From the NCBI GenBank assembly GCA_025454955.1, contig JALONL010000015.1, forward strand, positions 1-64,000: a stretch of DNA of 64,000 nucleotides. The letters are read 5' to 3'. Made by a program: the position numbers and the translations under genes. Under the pieces are notes generated by a model, which ran no database searches, was not told where the DNA came from, and worked only from the letters and a program-made list of their open reading frames with translations. This DNA is from Bacteroidia bacterium. GTDB lineage: Bacteria; Bacteroidota; Bacteroidia; Palsa-965. This document shows, in pieces, positions 52,060 to 60,723 of this stretch. Each line of letters opens with the position of its first letter. The first letter of the stretch is position 1.

Positions 52060-53132
52060 AACTCGTCGAAGTTTACCACCACATTTTCCGACACCGGATG
52101 CGACTGGCAGGTGAGTATGTAGCCTCTGGACACCTCATCGTCGGTAAGCGCAAAGTTGTGATCCATGCGCACCTGACCTTCGGTTACCTTGGCACGGCAG
52201 GTGCAGCACACGCCGCCTTTGCAGGCAAACGGCACATCCATACCGGCATCGTAAGCCACATCGAGAATGCTGGAGCCGTTTTGCGGAATATCGAATACCT
52301 TTTCCTCGCCATCAAGAATTACAGTGACTTTGCTGGTGCCGGCAGTCTGTGTGGACGCAGTTTCGGCAGCTTTCACGGCCTCGGCCACCGCCTGGAAGTA
52401 TTCGATATGAATGAGCTTTGAATCGATGCGAAGTTGTGTAAGCACCTGCTTCACATTCTCCATCATGGGCCCGGGGCCGCAAATGAAATATTCGTTATTG
52501 CCGTTCAGGCCAATGTGGTTTTCAATAAGTGCGGCCACCTTTTCGGCTGTGAGTATGCCGGTGTAAAGCGCAGCCGTGCCGGGAGCCGGGTTTTCGAGAA
52601 TGTGAAATACACTCAGGCGGTTGCCATGCTGTGCGGCCAGCGCATCAATCTGCGCTTTGAATATTACAGCCTGCTCGTCGCGGTTGCCATAAAAAAGGCT
52701 GATGCGGCTTTTGGGCTCGCTGTGAAGCACGGTTTTAAGGATAGACAGCATGGGCGTAATGCCGCTGCCGCCTGCAAAAAGTACATAGTGCTTCTCGTTG
52801 GCCGCATCCATTGCCGACCAGAAATTGCCCATCGGAGTCATTACCTCCAGTTTGTTGCCGGTGTGCAGTTCGTTGTTCAGCCAGGTAGAAGCGCGGCCGC
52901 CGTCCACTTTTTTCACCGCAATACGCACCTCCGAATCGGCCACGGGGCTGCTGCAAAGCGAATACGAACGGCGCAGTTCTTCGCCGCCCACATGGAGTTT
53001 CAGCGTAAGGTATTGCCCCTGAATGTAGCTGAACTCCTGTTTCGATGCCTCCGGAATGTCGAACACAATGGAAACACAATCGGCAGTTTCGCGGGTTATT
53101 TCTTTTACAGTAAGCGTATGAAAACGAGCCAT
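52056..53132 (-). CDS. paaE: Phenylacetyl-CoA epoxidase reductase subunit
   Basis: 358 residues from ATG 53132. PaaE passes electrons from NADPH through FAD and a [2Fe-2S] cluster to the PaaAC oxygenase. FAD motif: RRSYSLCSSPV; NAD(P) motif: YVLFAGGSGITPMLSILKTVL, then FICGPGPMMENV; C-terminal ferredoxin domain with four cysteines in CKGGVCCTC and LTCQS. It is on the strand opposite paaABCD and separated from it by a TfoX gene. The paa assignment rests on the ferredoxin at the C-terminus and this neighbourhood. Confidence 0.88.
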   Translation of the reverse strand: MARFHTLTVKEITRETADCVSIVFDIPEASKQEFSYIQGQYLTLKLHVGGEELRRSYSLCSSPVADSEVRIAVKKVDGGRASTWLNNELHTGNKLEVMTPMGNFWSAMDAANEKHYVLFAGGSGITPMLSILKTVLHSEPKSRISLFYGNRDEQAVIFKAQIDALAAQHGNRLSVFHILENPAPGTAALYTGILTAEKVAALIENHIGLNGNNEYFICGPGPMMENVKQVLTQLRIDSKLIHIEYFQAVAEAVKAAETASTQTAGTSKVTVILDGEEKVFDIPQNGSSILDVAYDAGMDVPFACKGGVCCTCRAKVTEGQVRMDHNFALTDDEVSRGYILTCQSHPVSENVVVNFDEF

Positions 53133-53159
53133 GTTTTGGTGAAATTGGAAAACGGAGCG

Positions 53160-53190
53160 CAAAAATAGGATTATCTGCCCGTTCTGCCAA
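53160..53190 (-). promoter_or_regulatory. Candidate promoter of paaE
   Basis: On the minus strand TATTTTTG (53160-53167) with TTG (53188-53190) 20 bases upstream, the same spacing as in the TonB receptor promoter. It lies 28 bases before the paaE start. Confidence 0.6.
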
Positions 53191-53264
53191 TTAAGGTTTC
53201 AGCCACAGTCAATAAATTATCCGCCAAAACTGCACCCGGCTCGCGAAATACATACCTTTAATGT

Positions 53265-53612
53265 ATGGCAAAAAACGAATCGCTCTCGGCAAGGGTTCGT
53301 GAAGCATTGCAGAAGGTGAAAAATGTGGAGGAAAAAGACATGTTTCGCGGCACTACATTTATGGTGAATGGCAAAATGTGCATCACCACCGGCAACCACG
53401 AATTAATGTGCCGGATCGACCCGAAACTACATGCTCAGGCCGCCTCCGGCCCCGGTTGCCGGCCTATGATAATGAAAGGGCGGGAATACAAGGGTTATGT
53501 ATATATACAGGAAGAGGTAATTGCCGACGATAAGGTTTTCGCCCACTGGATAAATCTCGCGCTCGATTTCAACCGTGAACTTACGCTCAAAGAAGCGAAA
53601 AAGAAGAAATGA
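53265..53612 (+). CDS. TfoX N-terminal-domain protein
   Basis: 115 residues. The sequence (LSARVREALQKVKNVEEKDMFRGTTFMVNGKMCITTGNHELMCRIDP, then MKGREYKGYVYIQEEVI) matches the TfoX/Sxy N-terminal domain, which in gammaproteobacteria is part of a competence activator; solo-domain Bacteroidota versions have no established role. TACCTTTA at 53253-53260 leaves room for almost no leader before the ATG. The C-terminus is Lys-rich. Confidence 0.82.
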   Translation: MAKNESLSARVREALQKVKNVEEKDMFRGTTFMVNGKMCITTGNHELMCRIDPKLHAQAASGPGCRPMIMKGREYKGYVYIQEEVIADDKVFAHWINLALDFNRELTLKEAKKKK

Positions 53613-53974
53613 TTTTTTTTCCTGATACAATTATCAGACCTTCTCTTAAAAACATTTCCCCCTTATAATTTCAATATCGCGCCAAAAATTACCGCATTGT
53701 TTATTTCCCAACTCCTTCTGCGGGAGAAATACTAAACAAATCCATAAAATTGCCCCTCACCGGCAACAATGCAATTTTACCATTGTTAATGCGCCTGAAA
53801 TGCGTAACGATTTTCGGGTAATAACTTCTCCCGCAAATCAACCGTAAATTTTGTACAGAACCGGGAGCTATGGCTGCAAAACCTGCCTTATATCTGAGAA
53901 ATGGGTGACTTTAATCAGCCACAGCCCAAAACCTTTCTGTATATTTGTGCAACACAAAAACAGTTGTCTGAAGT
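53613..53974. promoter_or_regulatory. Intergenic region upstream of paaA with a -7 box
   Basis: This 362-base AT-rich gap contains no convincing frame. TATATTTG at 53940-53947 matches TAnnTTTG and is 27 bases before the paaA start, though no good TTG lies at the right distance. The inverted repeat AACAATG/CATTGTT (about 53766-53788) could be an operator. Confidence 0.45.
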
Positions 53975-54925
53975 ATGGAAAACACCATTCAACTCGAAGA
54001 ATTATTTGACGCGAAATTAGAACGGGGCGAATTCATCGAGCCGAAAGACTGGATGCCGGAAAAATACCGGAAAACACTCATCCGCCAGATCTCACAACAT
54101 GCGCATTCCGAAGTAATCGGTATGCAGCCCGAGGGCAACTGGATTACCCGTGCCCCAAGCCTGCGCCGCAAAGCCGTATTGCTGGCCAAAGTGCAGGACG
54201 AAGGCGGCCACGGCCTCTACCTTTACAGCGCCTGCGAAACACTGGGCATCAGCCGCGATGAAGTAATACAGCAACTTCAGTCGGGCAAGGCCAAATACTC
54301 CAGCATTTTCAACTATCCCACACTTACCTGGGCCGATATGGGCGCCATTGGCTGGCTGGTTGACGGTGCTGCCATTATGAATCAGGTTATGCTTCAGCGC
54401 ACTTCCTATGGCCCGTACTCGCGCGCTATGGTGCGTATTTGCAAGGAAGAAAGCTTTCACCAGCGTCAGGGCTACGAAATTATGTGTGTGCTGGCCAAAG
54501 GCTCGCCCGAACAAAAAGCCATGGCGCAGGATGCACTCAACCGCTGGTGGTGGCCCACGCTCATGATGTTCGGCCCAAAAGATGCCGAGTCGTCAAACAG
54601 CGCCGAGTCCATTAAATGGAAAATAAAGCGCGAAACCAACGACGAACTCCGCCAGAAATTTGTCGATCGCACCGTACCCCAGGCCGAACACCTTGGCCTC
54701 ACCGTTCCCGATAAAGACCTGAAATGGAACGCCGAACGCAACAGCTATGATTTCGGCGAAATAGACTGGGAAGAATTCTGGAACGTGGTTCAGGGCAATG
54801 GCCCCTGCAACAAGGTACGCATCGAGAACCATGTGCGGGCACACGAAGAAGGCAAATGGGTGCGCGAAGCCGCTGCCGCTTACGCCGCCAAAAAAGCAAA
54901 AGCCGCACAGGTACAGGTTGCCTGA
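53975..54925 (+). CDS. paaA: Phenylacetyl-CoA epoxidase subunit A (catalytic)
   Basis: 316 residues. PaaA carries the di-iron centre that adds oxygen to the ring of phenylacetyl-CoA to give the 1,2-epoxide. The ferritin-like fold is evident with the metal-ligand motifs [17 protein letters not shown] and [15 protein letters not shown] (ExxH type). The N-terminus, [39 protein letters not shown], is diagnostic of PaaA. First of four tightly spaced genes. Confidence 0.95.
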   Translation: MENTIQLEELFDAKLERGEFIEPKDWMPEKYRKTLIRQISQHAHSEVIGMQPEGNWITRAPSLRRKAVLLAKVQDEGGHGLYLYSACETLGISRDEVIQQLQSGKAKYSSIFNYPTLTWADMGAIGWLVDGAAIMNQVMLQRTSYGPYSRAMVRICKEESFHQRQGYEIMCVLAKGSPEQKAMAQDALNRWWWPTLMMFGPKDAESSNSAESIKWKIKRETNDELRQKFVDRTVPQAEHLGLTVPDKDLKWNAERNSYDFGEIDWEEFWNVVQGNGPCNKVRIENHVRAHEEGKWVREAAAAYAAKKAKAAQVQVA

Positions 54926-54967
54926 GTGCAGCCCCCAAGTTTTGTCCAAACCGAATACCACAATAAA

Positions 54968-55264
54968 ATGAGTTCAGTTACCGATAGCCAGTGGCCTGTA
55001 TGGGAAGTATTCGTACAAACCAAATCAGGAATGCCGCATAAACACTGCGGCAGCGTACATGCACCCGATAAGGAAATTGCCCTGCAAAATGCGCGCGACG
55101 TGTACACCCGCCGCAGCGAAGGCACAAACATCTGGGTGGTGCCGGCCAATGCCATTACCGCATCAAGCCCCGAAGACATCGGGCCGTTTTTCGATCCGTC
55201 GAACGACAAGCCCTACCGCCACCCTACTTTCTACGAAATTCCTGAAGGAGTTAAATACATGTAA
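54968..55264 (+). CDS. paaB: Phenylacetyl-CoA epoxidase subunit B
   Basis: 98 residues from ATG 54968. PaaB is a small subunit required for epoxidase assembly and activity. WPVWEVFVQTKSGMPHKHCGSVHAPDKEIALQNARDVYTRRSEGTNIWVV is the family core. It is 42 bases after paaA, and its stop shares one base with the paaC ATG (TAATG). Confidence 0.93.
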   Translation: MSSVTDSQWPVWEVFVQTKSGMPHKHCGSVHAPDKEIALQNARDVYTRRSEGTNIWVVPANAITASSPEDIGPFFDPSNDKPYRHPTFYEIPEGVKYM

Positions 55265-56040
55265 TGCCCGCCATGAGCGAAACTTCACACACAAAGGCTT
55301 TGTTCGAAATCCTGCTTCGCCTGGGCGATAACAGCCTCGTGCTCGGCCATCGCCTCTCCGAATGGTGCAGCAAAGGCCCCATTCTCGAAGAAGATCTGGC
55401 ATTGGCCAATATTTCTCTCGATTGCATTGGTCAGGCCAGGCTCCTGCTTACCTACGCTGGCGAAACCGAAGGCAAAGGACGAAGCGAAGACGATCTGGCC
55501 TACGGACGGCTCTCGGCCGATTACCGCAATGCCCTGCTCGTGGAAATGCCCAACGGCGATTTCGGGGTAACCATTGCCCGGCAGCTTTACTACACCGTAT
55601 TTGCCGATTTGCTTTACTCGGCCCTGCGCCAAAGCACCGATGCACAACTTGCCGGCATTGCGGCTAAAGCACACAAGGAAATACAATACCACCTGCGCCA
55701 CTGCACCGAATGGACCCTGCGCCTGGGCGATGGCACCGAAGAAAGCAACCGCCGCATCCAGAAAGGATTCGACGAACTCTGGGCCTACACCGGCGATTTG
55801 TTTGCCACCACCGAAGCCGATACGCAGCTCGTACAGGCAGGCATTATTCCCGACGTGGCTGCATTGCAGGCCGCGTGGAAAACACAAATCGAAAACATAC
55901 TCAGCCAGGCCACACTCACCCTGCCGCAAGGCACCTGGATGCAGAAAGGCAGCCGCCAGGGCATACACACCGAACACCTCAGCTACCTGCTGGGCGAAAT
56001 GCAAAGCCTTACCCGCGCCTATCCCGGAGCTAGCTGGTAA
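55264..56040 (+). CDS. paaC: Phenylacetyl-CoA epoxidase subunit C (structural)
   Basis: 258 residues from ATG 55264, coupled to the paaB stop; ATG 55273 is an alternative three codons in. PaaC is a ferritin-like partner that forms the heterodimer with PaaA and holds the substrate. The N-terminal LGDNSLVLGHRLSEWCSKGPILEEDLALANISLDCIGQARLLLTYAGE and the later HLRHCTEWTLRLGDGTEES are family-typical. Confidence 0.93.
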   Translation: MPAMSETSHTKALFEILLRLGDNSLVLGHRLSEWCSKGPILEEDLALANISLDCIGQARLLLTYAGETEGKGRSEDDLAYGRLSADYRNALLVEMPNGDFGVTIARQLYYTVFADLLYSALRQSTDAQLAGIAAKAHKEIQYHLRHCTEWTLRLGDGTEESNRRIQKGFDELWAYTGDLFATTEADTQLVQAGIIPDVAALQAAWKTQIENILSQATLTLPQGTWMQKGSRQGIHTEHLSYLLGEMQSLTRAYPGASW

Positions 56041-56081
56041 CACAGCCCCGGCCGCAAACCGAGGAACGATTTAAGATATTG

Positions 56082-56591
56082 ATGATGCAGCCGGAACAAA
56101 CCATACTAGCCGAAACCGCCGCCGTGTGGAACATCCTGCGCCGCGTGCCCGATCCCGAAATACCCGTGCTTAACGTGGTGGAAATGGGCATTGTGCGCAG
56201 CGTGGAAGTAAACGGCAACAATGTACATGTGGGAATTACACCTACGTACAGCGGCTGCCCGGCCATGGACGTAATCGGCGATGAAATAAAACGCAGCCTC
56301 AGCCAGAACGGGTTTGCGGAAGTAAGCGTGAAATACATCCTCAGCCCCGCCTGGACCACCGACTGGCTCACCGCCGAAGCCCGCGAAAAATTACGTCAGT
56401 ACGGCATTGCCCCGCCCGAACACACCACCGCCGAAAAAGCAGCCCTTAGCGGCGAAGGAAAAACCGTAACCTGTCCGCGCTGCAAATCCACACACACACA
56501 CATGGTGAGCAATTTCGGCTCCACCGCCTGCAAGGCCCTCTGGCAGTGCGACGATTGCAAGGAGCCGTTCGACTACTTCAAGTGCATCTGA
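56082..56591 (+). CDS. paaD: PaaD, iron-sulfur assembly-like subunit
   Basis: 169 residues from ATG 56082 (56085 also possible). The N-terminal MIP18/DUF59 domain (IPVLNVVEMGIVRSVEVNG, TYSGCPAMDVIGDEIK) is thought to help mature the epoxidase metal centre. The C-terminal zinc ribbon has cysteines in CPRCKS and CDDCKEPFDYFKC. Last gene of paaABCD; a terminator follows 23 bases later. Confidence 0.93.
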   Translation: MMQPEQTILAETAAVWNILRRVPDPEIPVLNVVEMGIVRSVEVNGNNVHVGITPTYSGCPAMDVIGDEIKRSLSQNGFAEVSVKYILSPAWTTDWLTAEAREKLRQYGIAPPEHTTAEKAALSGEGKTVTCPRCKSTHTHMVSNFGSTACKALWQCDDCKEPFDYFKCI

Positions 56592-56613
56592 ACGAATCAG
56601 CACACTGCATTCG

Positions 56614-56636
56614 CCGGGCCACAGCCCGGTTTTTTT
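56614..56636 (+). terminator. Terminator of the paaABCD operon
   Basis: CCGGGC (56614-56619) pairs with GCCCGG (56624-56629) around CACA, followed by seven T. Confidence 0.85.
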
Positions 56637-56665
56637 ATGCCAATATCCAGTCAGGATAAATTAAT

Positions 56666-56707
56666 TTAGAACAAACGTTCTAAATGTGAAATTAATTTAT
56701 ACCTTTG
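56666..56707 (+). promoter_or_regulatory. Palindromic operator overlapping a consensus promoter
   Basis: TACCTTTG at 56700-56707 is a perfect Bacteroidota -7 box. The palindrome TTAGAAC-4-GTTCTAA (56666-56683) lies exactly where the -33 element should be, so binding would block transcription of the small membrane gene at 56728. The core GAAC-4-GTTC resembles the Gram-positive LexA box and some TetR-family sites; which regulator binds is not known. Confidence 0.7.
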
Positions 56708-56727
56708 AACTGTAAAACAAAAATGCC

Positions 56728-56916
56728 ATGCCCATATTAGGATTTTTCGGCTCCGTATTTTTTCTCATACCGCTTATTGCGGCGTTTCTGGCCAAAAGGC
56801 TGGGGCGTTCATTTGCCATCTGGTTCGGCATAGGATGTGTGTTGCCCATAATTGCAGTTTTCATACTGCTTATGCTGCCAGAGAAAAAAGTACAATTTGC
56901 AGATACACCACAATAA
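56728..56916 (+). CDS. Small membrane protein, two helices
   Basis: 62 residues from ATG 56728. Two hydrophobic helices (LGFFGSVFFLIPLIAAFLA and IWFGIGCVLPIIAVFILLML) are joined by KRLGRSF. The short tail (PEKKVQFADTPQ) is polar. No family recognised, but the promoter, operator and terminator around it argue that it is a real, controlled gene. Confidence 0.65.
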   Translation: MPILGFFGSVFFLIPLIAAFLAKRLGRSFAIWFGIGCVLPIIAVFILLMLPEKKVQFADTPQ

Positions 56917-56950
56917 AAAAATCCCGCCGTTAAATTGGCGGGATTTTTTG
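56915..56950. terminator. Bidirectional terminator
   Basis: ATCCCGCC (56921-56928) pairs with GGCGGGAT (56937-56944), with an A run before and a T run after. It serves the small membrane gene and the convergent regulator gene. Confidence 0.88.
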
Positions 56951-56969
56951 TTGCGTGAATCACTACTGA

Positions 56970-57380
56970 TTACTTGCCTTTCTTCGCGGGGGCCGGTGCG
57001 GGAACGGGCATATCAGTATCAGACTTTTCTTTCAGCAGCTTGTGAATTTCTTTCAGGTAAGCATTCTCGCTGCGGAGAATTTCAAGCTCTTTCTTGGCTG
57101 CGTCGAGTTCGCGCTGCAGTTCCATGGCGGTCATTACCTGAGCTTTGCCATAAGCAGCTTTATCTTCGTGAACTACCAGAGCCGATGAAGAGTAATACTG
57201 AAAGAAATCGTAATTGAGTGTACGCGAAATTTCGCGCAGAAGTTCAGTATCAATCGACTTACGCTTGAATATCCCATAGATATTCTGCGGTGAGGTACTG
57301 ATACGGCGGGCAAACTCGCTCTTGGTCATGCCCAATTCTTCAAGATGCTGGCGAATGATTTTTCCGATGTGTAAGGCCAT
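56970..57380 (-). CDS. XRE-like helix-turn-helix protein with coiled coil (paralogue 1)
   Basis: 136 residues. The N-terminal 70 residues form a Cro/C1-type helix-turn-helix (IIRQHLEELGMTKSEFARRISTSPQNIYGIFKRKSIDTELLREISRTLNYDFFQYY). A coiled coil follows (about 80-118, LQRELDAAKKELEILRSENAYLKEIHKLLKEK), then a Pro/Ala tail (VPAPAPAKKGK). Probably a dimeric DNA-binding regulator. Closely similar to the next gene. Confidence 0.8.
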   Translation of the reverse strand: MALHIGKIIRQHLEELGMTKSEFARRISTSPQNIYGIFKRKSIDTELLREISRTLNYDFFQYYSSSALVVHEDKAAYGKAQVMTAMELQRELDAAKKELEILRSENAYLKEIHKLLKEKSDTDMPVPAPAPAKKGK

Positions 57381-57500
57381 TGTTGAAGGGTCTTAATTTT
57401 TGATTTTGGTTTATAATTGATTGATTCAGCTACTAATGATTAAGGTATAAGCTTCAGACTCTTACTTCCGGTTCCTTCCCCAAGAAAGCGGATTACAGCT

Positions 57501-58022
57501 TCAGCTTTTGCGTTTAACCGAACTGCCCTTGGCAGTTTTAGTGGTTTTGTTTTGGTTCTTTTGTGTTTCCAGTTTTGCTGATTTAGTGGTTTTATGAGTT
57601 GATTTTTTCAGAGGCAGTTTTTGTTTTTCAACCGGCTTGGGCGAAGGCTCGGGCAGGTCGAAAGGCAGACCTTCGGTGCGACCACGAAGCAGCCTTATTA
57701 ACTCTTTCAGGTAGCGGTTTTCCTGTGCAAAAAGCTCGGTTTCCCGCTTCACCAGGGCAAGTTCCTTGTTCAGCTCCGACGCATTCTTGTGCGACATCGA
57801 GTCGTCGTTCAGAAACGAACCTGAAGAAGTGGTGTAATGCTGGAAAAAATCGTAGTTCAGCACGCGTGAAATTTCCCAGAGCAGATCGGTATCTATCGAC
57901 TCCCGCTTGAAAATGCTGTACACATTCTGAGGTGTGGAGTTGATTCGACGGGCAAATTCGCTTTTGTTCATCCCCGCCTGTTCGATCCTTTTGCGGATCA
58001 GTTTTCCGATATGTAGTGCCAT
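57501..58022 (-). CDS. XRE-like helix-turn-helix protein with coiled coil (paralogue 2)
   Basis: 173 residues from ATG 58022 (a TTG two codons upstream is less likely). It has the same helix-turn-helix as its neighbour (MALHIGKLIRKRIEQAGMNKSEFARRINSTPQNVYSIFKRESIDTDLL) and a coiled coil (LNKELALVKRETELFAQENRYLKELIRLL). It differs in a long Lys/Thr-rich tail of about 55 residues (KKSTHKTTKSAKLETQKNQ), which may bind DNA without sequence preference. Tandem duplication with 120 bases between the two. Confidence 0.8.
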   Translation of the reverse strand: MALHIGKLIRKRIEQAGMNKSEFARRINSTPQNVYSIFKRESIDTDLLWEISRVLNYDFFQHYTTSSGSFLNDDSMSHKNASELNKELALVKRETELFAQENRYLKELIRLLRGRTEGLPFDLPEPSPKPVEKQKLPLKKSTHKTTKSAKLETQKNQNKTTKTAKGSSVKRKS

Positions 58023-58159
58023 GCCCAAATCTCAACATTTGCTTGAGAATGAGCGTTCTGTAGATTATCAATACTTGTTTCCTGTAGCTTAACAATATTT
58101 TCACAGGTTGGTTTTGATTTCCAATATTGAAAAGGAAAGTTACATATTTTTACTTGACA

Positions 58160-58453
58160 ATGAGTGAGCCTCCGAAACAAGCTATTCAGAATATTTTACC
58201 CGTTTCGATTAGCCTTCACACTCATTGCTCAAAGAAATTAAAAAACTTGTTTGGTGTTTCCGGCAAAGCATCAGTGAAAACAAGTATTTTCAAAATGCGA
58301 CATTCAAGAATACTAATAGAAACGCATTATCCGGACAATAAGCACGTTTATTTAACTGCACATGATGTTCGTACAATTTGGAATGAATACCGGGTACGAA
58401 ATGCGATAAGCCTGATACAATATTTCGGCTTTTATAATGCCACGGTATCCTGA
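58160..58453 (+). CDS. Weak open reading frame, doubtful gene
   Basis: 97 residues from ATG 58160. The gap 58023-58641 is otherwise non-coding. This frame has no recognisable motif (MSEPPKQAIQNILPVSISL, FGVSGKASVKTSIFKMRHSRILIETHYP) and no clear ribosome site. TACATATTTTTAC lies shortly upstream. It could be a small regulator or a chance frame. Confidence 0.3.
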   Translation: MSEPPKQAIQNILPVSISLHTHCSKKLKNLFGVSGKASVKTSIFKMRHSRILIETHYPDNKHVYLTAHDVRTIWNEYRVRNAISLIQYFGFYNATVS

Positions 58454-58574
58454 ACCGGATTCACGTTTCATTCAGAAAAAATTACAGACTTCAACAGTTT
58501 TTTCATACCCTGCACCCTTCACTTTTTTCTGTCGGTTTTGGAAATACTTACTGTTTTTTATCAGTATGCTTATT

Positions 58575-58607
58575 AAAAAAGCCCCGGCCTTTACTGCCGG
58601 GGCTTTT
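58575..58607. terminator. Terminator downstream of pruA
   Basis: GCCCCGGC (58581-58588) pairs with GCCGGGGC (58596-58603), with an A run at 58575-58580 that reads as T on the minus strand. It is 35 bases beyond the pruA stop. Confidence 0.85.
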
Positions 58608-58641
58608 CGTGCTATATAATAATTACGGTGATTATTTCTGA

Positions 58642-60267
58642 TTATCCAAGAAACGGATAACGGTAATCGGTAGGCGGAACAAAGGTTTCCTTAATGGTAC
58701 GGGGCGATACCCAGCGAAGCAGGTTAATCATTGCTCCCGCTTTATCGTTTGTTCCCGAACCGCGTGCGCCGCCAAAAGGCTGCTGCCCCACCACTGCGCC
58801 GGTAGGCTTGTCGTTGATGTAGAAATTACCGGCCGAATGCTCGAGGGTTTTGGTGGCCAGCTCAATGGCGTAACGATCCTGTGCAATGATGGAACCGGTA
58901 AGCGCGTATATCGAAGTTTTGTCCACCAGTTTCAGCGTCTCTTCATACTTATGCTCATCATATACATATATGGTAAGCACAGGCCCGAAAAGTTCTTCGC
59001 ACATGGTCACATACATCGGGTCGTTTACGCGCAGCACGGTGGGCGAAATAAACCAGCCTTTCGACTTGTCGTAGGTACCGCCGGCCACCACTTCCACTTC
59101 TGGATCGTTTTTGGCGGCATCAATAAAGGAAGCGAGTTTGTCGAACGACTTTTCATCAATTACTGCATTGATGAAGTTCGAAAAGTCTTCGGTGGGGCCC
59201 ATTTTAAACGAGGCCAGATCGCGCTGCAAACCGGCTTTTACTTCGTTCCAGATGTTTGACGGAATGTAGGCACGCGAAGCAGCCGAGCATTTCTGCCCCT
59301 GATATTCAAACGCCCCGCGCGAAAGCGCGGTAATTACGGCCGGAGCCTCGGCGCTGCGGTGTACCATTACAAAATCCTTACCGCCGGTTTCGCCCACAAT
59401 GCGCGGGTACGATTTATAGCGGTGAATGTTTTGTCCGATGGTTTTCCAGATGTCCTGAAACACGCCGGTAGAACCGGTAAAGTGAATACCGGCAAAATCA
59501 GGGTGCGCAAATATTACATCGGCCGCATCGGGCCCGGATGGATAAACGAGGTTGATAACACCGGCCGGAACGCCTGCGCGGATGAAAATTTCCATCAGCA
59601 CATTGGCGGCATACACCTGTGTGTTGCTGGGTTTCCACACCACCACATTGCCCATCAGGGCGCATGAACTGGGCAGGTTGCCGGCAATGGCGGTAAAGTT
59701 AAACGGCGTAAGTGCATACACAAAGCCTTCGAGCGGGCGCCATTCCATACGGTTCCACATGCCGGGAGCCGAGTGGGGCTGCTGCCGGTAAATCTCGGTC
59801 ATAAACTGCACGTTAAAGCGCAGAAAGTCGATGATTTCGCAGGCCGAGTCGATTTCAGCCTGGTAGGCGTTTTTCGACTGCCCCAGCATGGTGGCCGCAT
59901 TGAGTTTGGCGCGGTACGGACCGGCAATCAGATCGGCGGCTTTGAGGAAAATGCTGGCGCGGTGTTCCCAGCTCAGGTTTACCCATTTTTCGCGGGCGGC
60001 CAGCGCAGCGTCTATGGCCTGCTGCACATGCGCTTTGTCGCTCTTGTGAAAATGCCCCAGCGTATGCTTGTGATCGTGCGGGGGCGCAAGGCGTATGAGA
60101 TTGCCGCTGCGTACTTCCTGTCCGCCAATGTACATGGGTATATCCAGCTCCTGTCCGCGCAGGGTGGCCAGCATTTGCTGTAATTCGTTCCGCTCGGCAC
60201 TGCCGGGCGCATAGCTTTTAACCGGTTCGTTTACCGGTTGTGGTACGTTGAAAAATCCTGTTGCCAT
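58642..60267 (-). CDS. pruA: L-glutamate gamma-semialdehyde dehydrogenase
   Basis: 541 residues. It oxidises glutamate semialdehyde (from pyrroline-5-carboxylate) to glutamate in proline breakdown. The aldehyde dehydrogenase fold has the catalytic cysteine near residue 326 (QGQKCSAASRAY) and the general-base glutamate in RIVGETGGKDFVM. The N-terminus PVNEPVKSYAPGSAERNEL and the C-terminus DYRYPFLG are typical of the mitochondrial-type PruA. Proline dehydrogenase is not in view. Last gene of pyrE-SRPBCC-pruA. Confidence 0.93.
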   Translation of the reverse strand: MATGFFNVPQPVNEPVKSYAPGSAERNELQQMLATLRGQELDIPMYIGGQEVRSGNLIRLAPPHDHKHTLGHFHKSDKAHVQQAIDAALAAREKWVNLSWEHRASIFLKAADLIAGPYRAKLNAATMLGQSKNAYQAEIDSACEIIDFLRFNVQFMTEIYRQQPHSAPGMWNRMEWRPLEGFVYALTPFNFTAIAGNLPSSCALMGNVVVWKPSNTQVYAANVLMEIFIRAGVPAGVINLVYPSGPDAADVIFAHPDFAGIHFTGSTGVFQDIWKTIGQNIHRYKSYPRIVGETGGKDFVMVHRSAEAPAVITALSRGAFEYQGQKCSAASRAYIPSNIWNEVKAGLQRDLASFKMGPTEDFSNFINAVIDEKSFDKLASFIDAAKNDPEVEVVAGGTYDKSKGWFISPTVLRVNDPMYVTMCEELFGPVLTIYVYDEHKYEETLKLVDKTSIYALTGSIIAQDRYAIELATKTLEHSAGNFYINDKPTGAVVGQQPFGGARGSGTNDKAGAMINLLRWVSPRTIKETFVPPTDYRYPFLG

Positions 60268-60303
60268 GTGTGCTGTGTGAATGTGTGTGATGCGGCCGGT
60301 AAA

Positions 60304-60708
60304 TCAGGGAAGATCCTGGAGTTTACCAACAAGCATATTGAAAAAATTGCGCAGCGGCGGTTCTACCATCGGTCGCAGAAACGGGTTTATATCGGCCTGA
60401 AACAAAAGTTTGCCGGTACTTCCGCTGCCAGAAGGTGATGCCCCCAGATGAATATCGAGTGTAAATGAAAACGGAATTTTGCCGCCGTCAGACACTAAGT
60501 TGATAAGGCTGTGCGGAGTGCTTCCTGCAATGCGCATACCCACGGTGGCCATGCCGCCCAGTGTAAACGAACAGGTATCGGTGGTGGATTTCCAGTTGGT
60601 GACCTGCGACGGCATCAACTTTTCGAGGTTATTGAGGTCGGAAAGAAAGGTAAACACTTCTTCCTGCGACTTGGCCGTGGTAACGGTTTCGGTTTCGATG
60701 CGCGTCAT
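60304..60708 (-). CDS. SRPBCC-fold protein
   Basis: 134 residues, START/Bet v1-like. ETETVTTAKSQEEVFTFLSDLNNLEKLMPSQVTNWKST at the N-terminus is the usual opening of this fold, and FRPMVEPPLRNFFNMLVGKL forms the long C-terminal helix. It likely binds a hydrophobic ligand. It lies 15 bases after pyrE and 36 before pruA, one transcript. Confidence 0.83.
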   Translation of the reverse strand: MTRIETETVTTAKSQEEVFTFLSDLNNLEKLMPSQVTNWKSTTDTCSFTLGGMATVGMRIAGSTPHSLINLVSDGGKIPFSFTLDIHLGASPSGSGSTGKLLFQADINPFLRPMVEPPLRNFFNMLVGKLQDLP

Positions 60709-60723
60709 AAATGCGGTATGTAA

